64,000 bases of DNA from positions 1,736,001 to 1,800,000 of the forward strand of contig OZ241379.1 of the NCBI GenBank assembly GCA_965200685.1, given 5' to 3'. The translations under genes and the position numbers were made by a program. The notes beneath the pieces are model-generated. The model worked only from the letters and a program-made list of their open reading frames with translations, had not been told where the DNA came from and made no database searches. Shown here piece after piece: positions 61,415 through 64,000 of this stretch. The stretch is from Bin5 sp965200685. Its GTDB lineage: Bacteria; Chloroflexota; Anaerolineae; Caldilineales; Caldilineaceae. Position 1 is the stretch's first letter. Each line of letters starts with the position of its first letter.

Positions 61415-63220
61415 CTAGGTTTCCTCTACAGTGACGAACTGGGCCCAGGCCCCTTCCATTCCGTCGGCAGTGACGCCGTAAAAGATACGCACAGTCTTGC
61501 CTTCCCGTAGGGCTAGATCAAAGCGCATCTTGCCTGCCCGCTTTTCAGCACGGACTACACCTACATTCTTCTTCCACTGGATTTTGTCCGACTTGATTGG
61601 GCTGTCTTCGTATTGGGAGATGGCGTAATTCCAAAGTTTGCGCGCCCCTTTGCGGGTGACATTGCTGACAGAACGCGCGTTGCGGAGATCTCTCACTACA
61701 TAGTGGGTTGTCCCGCCGCGAGTTTCGCGGCCTACAATTTCAACGCCATCTTGGGGTAGATAGAAGGGATCATCTGTGCTTGCTTTGGAACGTTTGGACT
61801 TGCTGTTTTTGTCGTCTGTTGGCTTGCCGTTTTTGGTGGGAGAAACAGGGATATCTGCGCCAGCGTCCGCCTCGAGCCCGACGCTTTCGAGGACCAATGC
61901 CACGATCTCATCCCGAATCGCTAGGCTGGTTTCGGCATCATTGCGTACATAAAATTTGGACCCGTCCAGACAGTAGGGCTTTTCATCGCCAGCATCTACA
62001 CCGATCCGTAGGACACTTGTGCCCTCACTTTGTAGGATTTCAAAGCGGGCCTCCAGCGGCGGAGTGAGCCGTTCTGCCATAGATTGCTGCAGCTCCTTCT
62101 GCACCTGTTTGGGGTTTGAAAGCCCCCGTACTCGGCCTTTGCGTGCGCTGGCCCCAATGAACGTGACACCACCATCGGTGTTGGCAAATGCACACAGATC
62201 CGCCAGCACAATCGCCTGCCGGCCCCCTCGTTTGCTGGCAGTCTCATGGAAACTTTGGGTCTGGTTGGGTCCTTCCACCCTAGCCGCAGCCAAATGATCC
62301 ACCACCTTCTTTTTGGAACGGTAAGGCCGGGTGTGGTCAAAGGAGCGGCTGGCAAATAACTCTCTCATGGCCGTAAAGGATGGCTCGGGCAACAGCAGCT
62401 CTGTGGCTCTCTCGCCAACCCCTAAACGTCTGTTATTCCTGGGGTCCATGTTGAGGCGATGGGCATCGCTCCCCTGAATGCAGTGCATCTTGCGCGGGTA
62501 TTCCGGCTTGGAGCCGTTGAAGAAACGGGCAGTCGCTTTGCGGCTGCGGCTCTCTAGGTCTGTCACCTCCAGCGCGCTCAGGTTCTCATCTTGGGTGTAG
62601 GCGATCTTCGTCTGGCCGCCGAAGGGAAAGTTACGCATGGCCACCCCATGGGTACTGTTGGCATGCGCGGCGATTGCCATCCCCCCGGCTTCGACGATAA
62701 TCTTATAAGCACTGATCACATCCGTGCTGGCCCCAGTTTCCGTGGAGCCGCTATCCAGCTTGTCAGCCGACACCTTCAAGCGCAGCAGTGTATGCTCCAA
62801 CTCGCGAATTGATGTCTCTGGGGGGAAAATGCCGAGGATGTGAAAACCGAAAGTGGCTGTGAACTCAAAGCCGGGCAGAACGAGGACTTCATTTGCCAGT
62901 TTCTGCCACTGTTCTAAGTGGCTCTGCTCTTCGGCTGTCAGCCGGTTCTGCTCCTGTAGACGGGTCAGCCATTCGATCTCACGGCGAATGGCAGCCACGC
63001 CTGCAACTGTATTGTGATCCGTAATCGCCACAATATCTAAGCCGCGCTTGCGGGCCGTCAGTAGCCATTCTAGGTAGGTAATCGTGGGCTCTTCATAGTC
63101 ATGTGAGGCAGGGGTGTGGGTGTGAAGGTCCACTTTGTACCAGCGTAATTTGCTGGCTCCCTGTCGATTGTCAGGCAAATTGTCGTGCCGCTTGGGGGCA
63201 CTATCGCGTTTTCTGCTCAT
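61415..63220 (-). CDS. PHP-domain phosphoesterase fused to AlbA_2 (Schlafen-like) domain
   Basis: 601 residues. PHP domain residues 25-300: VDLHTHTPASHDY with H33 and H35, VAITDHNTVAGV, VLPGFEFTATFG, IAAHANSTHG and IQGSDAH supply the metal ligands. AlbA_2/Schlafen domain about 330-460: RQAIVLADLCAFANTDGGVTFIGAS and FYVRNDAETSL. A basic linker (GKPTDDKNSKSKRSK) leads to a C-terminal beta domain. PHP domains act as nucleases or phosphatases; AlbA_2 binds nucleic acid. ATG 63220 is used rather than 63301; no strong Shine-Dalgarno is seen. Downstream of lon. The target is unknown. Confidence 0.82.
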   Translation of the reverse strand: MSRKRDSAPKRHDNLPDNRQGASKLRWYKVDLHTHTPASHDYEEPTITYLEWLLTARKRGLDIVAITDHNTVAGVAAIRREIEWLTRLQEQNRLTAEEQSHLEQWQKLANEVLVLPGFEFTATFGFHILGIFPPETSIRELEHTLLRLKVSADKLDSGSTETGASTDVISAYKIIVEAGGMAIAAHANSTHGVAMRNFPFGGQTKIAYTQDENLSALEVTDLESRSRKATARFFNGSKPEYPRKMHCIQGSDAHRLNMDPRNNRRLGVGERATELLLPEPSFTAMRELFASRSFDHTRPYRSKKKVVDHLAAARVEGPNQTQSFHETASKRGGRQAIVLADLCAFANTDGGVTFIGASARKGRVRGLSNPKQVQKELQQSMAERLTPPLEARFEILQSEGTSVLRIGVDAGDEKPYCLDGSKFYVRNDAETSLAIRDEIVALVLESVGLEADAGADIPVSPTKNGKPTDDKNSKSKRSKASTDDPFYLPQDGVEIVGRETRGGTTHYVVRDLRNARSVSNVTRKGARKLWNYAISQYEDSPIKSDKIQWKKNVGVVRAEKRAGKMRFDLALREGKTVRIFYGVTADGMEGAWAQFVTVEET

Positions 63221-63350
63221 AAAATCACCATTGTGAAACTGCAGTGATAGGTAAATCGTGGTGCCATTTGGGGGCGTAACGGCTTCAAGTCTACTCATCA
63301 CTGGGGTTACGATGTAAGGGGCAGTTGCGTGCCATTTGGGGGCGCAACTG
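63186..63350. repeat. Three copies of TGCC(A/G)(T/C)TTGGGGGC
   Basis: Copies at 63186, 63262 and 63330. The last lies in the loop of an 8-bp hairpin, CAGTTGCG (63322-63329) and CGCAACTG (63343-63350), inside the end of lon; the others lie in the spacer and the start of the PHP gene. Confidence 0.55.
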
Positions 63351-64000
63351 CTTCCTGTAGAGCGGCCTCCAGCACCTCATCAACCGTCTCTACCGGGATG
63401 AACGTCATCGTCTCGCGTACATTCTCCGGCACATCTTCTAGGTCGGCTTCGTTGTCTGCCGGCATGATAATGGTATCAAGGCCGGCCCGGGCCGCGGCCA
63501 GCACCTTTTCCTTCAGGCCACCAATACGCAGCACTTTGCCGCGCAAAGTCACTTCACCGGTCATGCCGATATTGGCATGTACCGGGCGCGTTGTCAGCAG
63601 GCTGGCGAGAGCCGTTACCATCGTCACCCCTGCGCTGGGGCCGTCCTTGGGTAGGGCACCTTCCGGAATGTGTAGATGAAGATCCATATTCTCGAAGAAA
63701 TCAGGGGCAATCTGTAAAGTAGTCGCTCGGCTACGCACATAACTCAGCGCAGCTTGGGCACTCTCTTTCATCACATCTCCCAATTGCCCAGTGAGAACGA
63801 AGCCCTTTTTGCCGGGCATCTTCGTTGCCTCAAAAAAGAGAATTGCGCCTCCGGTCATAGTCCATGAAAGCCCGATAGCCACCCCTGGCATTCGTGTGCG
63901 CTCGGCAATCTCATCCCGCTGGAAACGTCGTTTTCCCAAATACTCCCCCAAGGACTCTTCGGTAATCTTCACTGGTGGGCCTGGGTCCGCCCCGCTGTTC
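63307..64000 (-). CDS. lon: Lon ATP-dependent protease, C-terminal part
   Basis: The right edge cuts the gene; 231 codons remain. The frame stays open to the window edge with residues NSGADPGPPVKIT, so the GTG near 63972 is not the start. The remaining segment is the Lon proteolytic domain: GVAIGLSWTMTGGAILFFEA, the catalytic Ser in GALPKDGPSAGVTM and catalytic Lys in LRIGGLKEKVLAAARAG. The C-terminus ends AVAPPNGTQLPLTS, read through a local repeat. AAA+ and N-terminal domains lie outside the window. Confidence 0.95.
   Translation of the reverse strand, partial: NSGADPGPPVKITEESLGEYLGKRRFQRDEIAERTRMPGVAIGLSWTMTGGAILFFEATKMPGKKGFVLTGQLGDVMKESAQAALSYVRSRATTLQIAPDFFENMDLHLHIPEGALPKDGPSAGVTMVTALASLLTTRPVHANIGMTGEVTLRGKVLRIGGLKEKVLAAARAGLDTIIMPADNEADLEDVPENVRETMTFIPVETVDEVLEAALQEAVAPPNGTQLPLTS

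Overview
The window reads as a chromosomal stretch of a Chloroflexota bacterium, probably near Anaerolineae or Caldilineae. This is inferred from several traits: surface proteins with long Thr-Pro linkers and a C-terminal LPL[VI]xK tail, a T-box leader ahead of an isoleucyl-tRNA synthetase operon, a DUF2089 / SHOCT-like / ABC-2 cassette, a PdtaS-PdtaR pair, and many 2-oxoacid dehydrogenase and phytanoyl-CoA dioxygenase type genes. No rRNA is present. There is one tRNA (Pro, anticodon GGG).

Layout. 1-7.5 kb: a truncated glycosyltransferase, an Ldh-family dehydrogenase, a sugar isomerase-like TIM barrel, an OsmC protein, and a pair of sugar-activating genes (a nucleotidyltransferase-like protein plus a kinase-pyrophosphorylase fusion). 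7.5-11.3 kb: a large leucine-rich-repeat surface protein whose 5' end is interrupted by a 24-base homopolymer, next to a near-identical copy of the 3' end of the fatty-acid desaturase found complete at 50.7 kb. 11.3-19.5 kb: aldo/keto reductase, PhyH dioxygenase, SDR, fused E1 and E2 of a 2-oxoacid dehydrogenase, and a transhydrogenase-like flavoprotein. 19.5-26 kb: a signalling run on the minus strand (solute-binding protein, SpoIIE phosphatase, anti-sigma-type ATPase, STAS protein, adenylate cyclase). 26.3-31.3 kb: a plus-strand envelope-stress-like operon behind a consensus sigma-70 promoter. 31.5-37.4 kb: small proteins, a second E2 with dihydrolipoyl dehydrogenase, a fused MNT-HEPN protein and a thioesterase. 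37.4-46.5 kb: ScpB, an AmaP-like protein, three envelope glycan or glycosyltransferase genes, the PdtaS/PdtaR pair and tRNA-Pro. 46.6-52.3 kb: fmt, membrane proteins (DUF4870, NfeD, SPFH), DUF6062, desaturase and an LRR remnant. 52.6-57.4 kb: T-box, alaX, a RAYT-like gene, ileS. 57.5-64 kb: two CNNM/CBS transporters, a UbiA prenyltransferase, a PHP-AlbA fusion and the end of lon.

The main hidden structures are four. (1) A dispersed, degenerate palindromic element with an ACTGCAGTGG core occupies many gene boundaries, often supplies the stop codon of the neighbouring gene and in places lies inside reading frames; a RAYT-like gene is flanked by it. (2) The poly(C) tract in the LRR gene behaves on paper as an ON/OFF frame switch. 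(3) ileS carries GIHH in place of the HIGH signature and sits in an Ile-specific T-box operon. (4) An operon joins a solute-binding sensor to a full partner-switching set and a cyclase. All functions are read from sequence alone. No database search was run.
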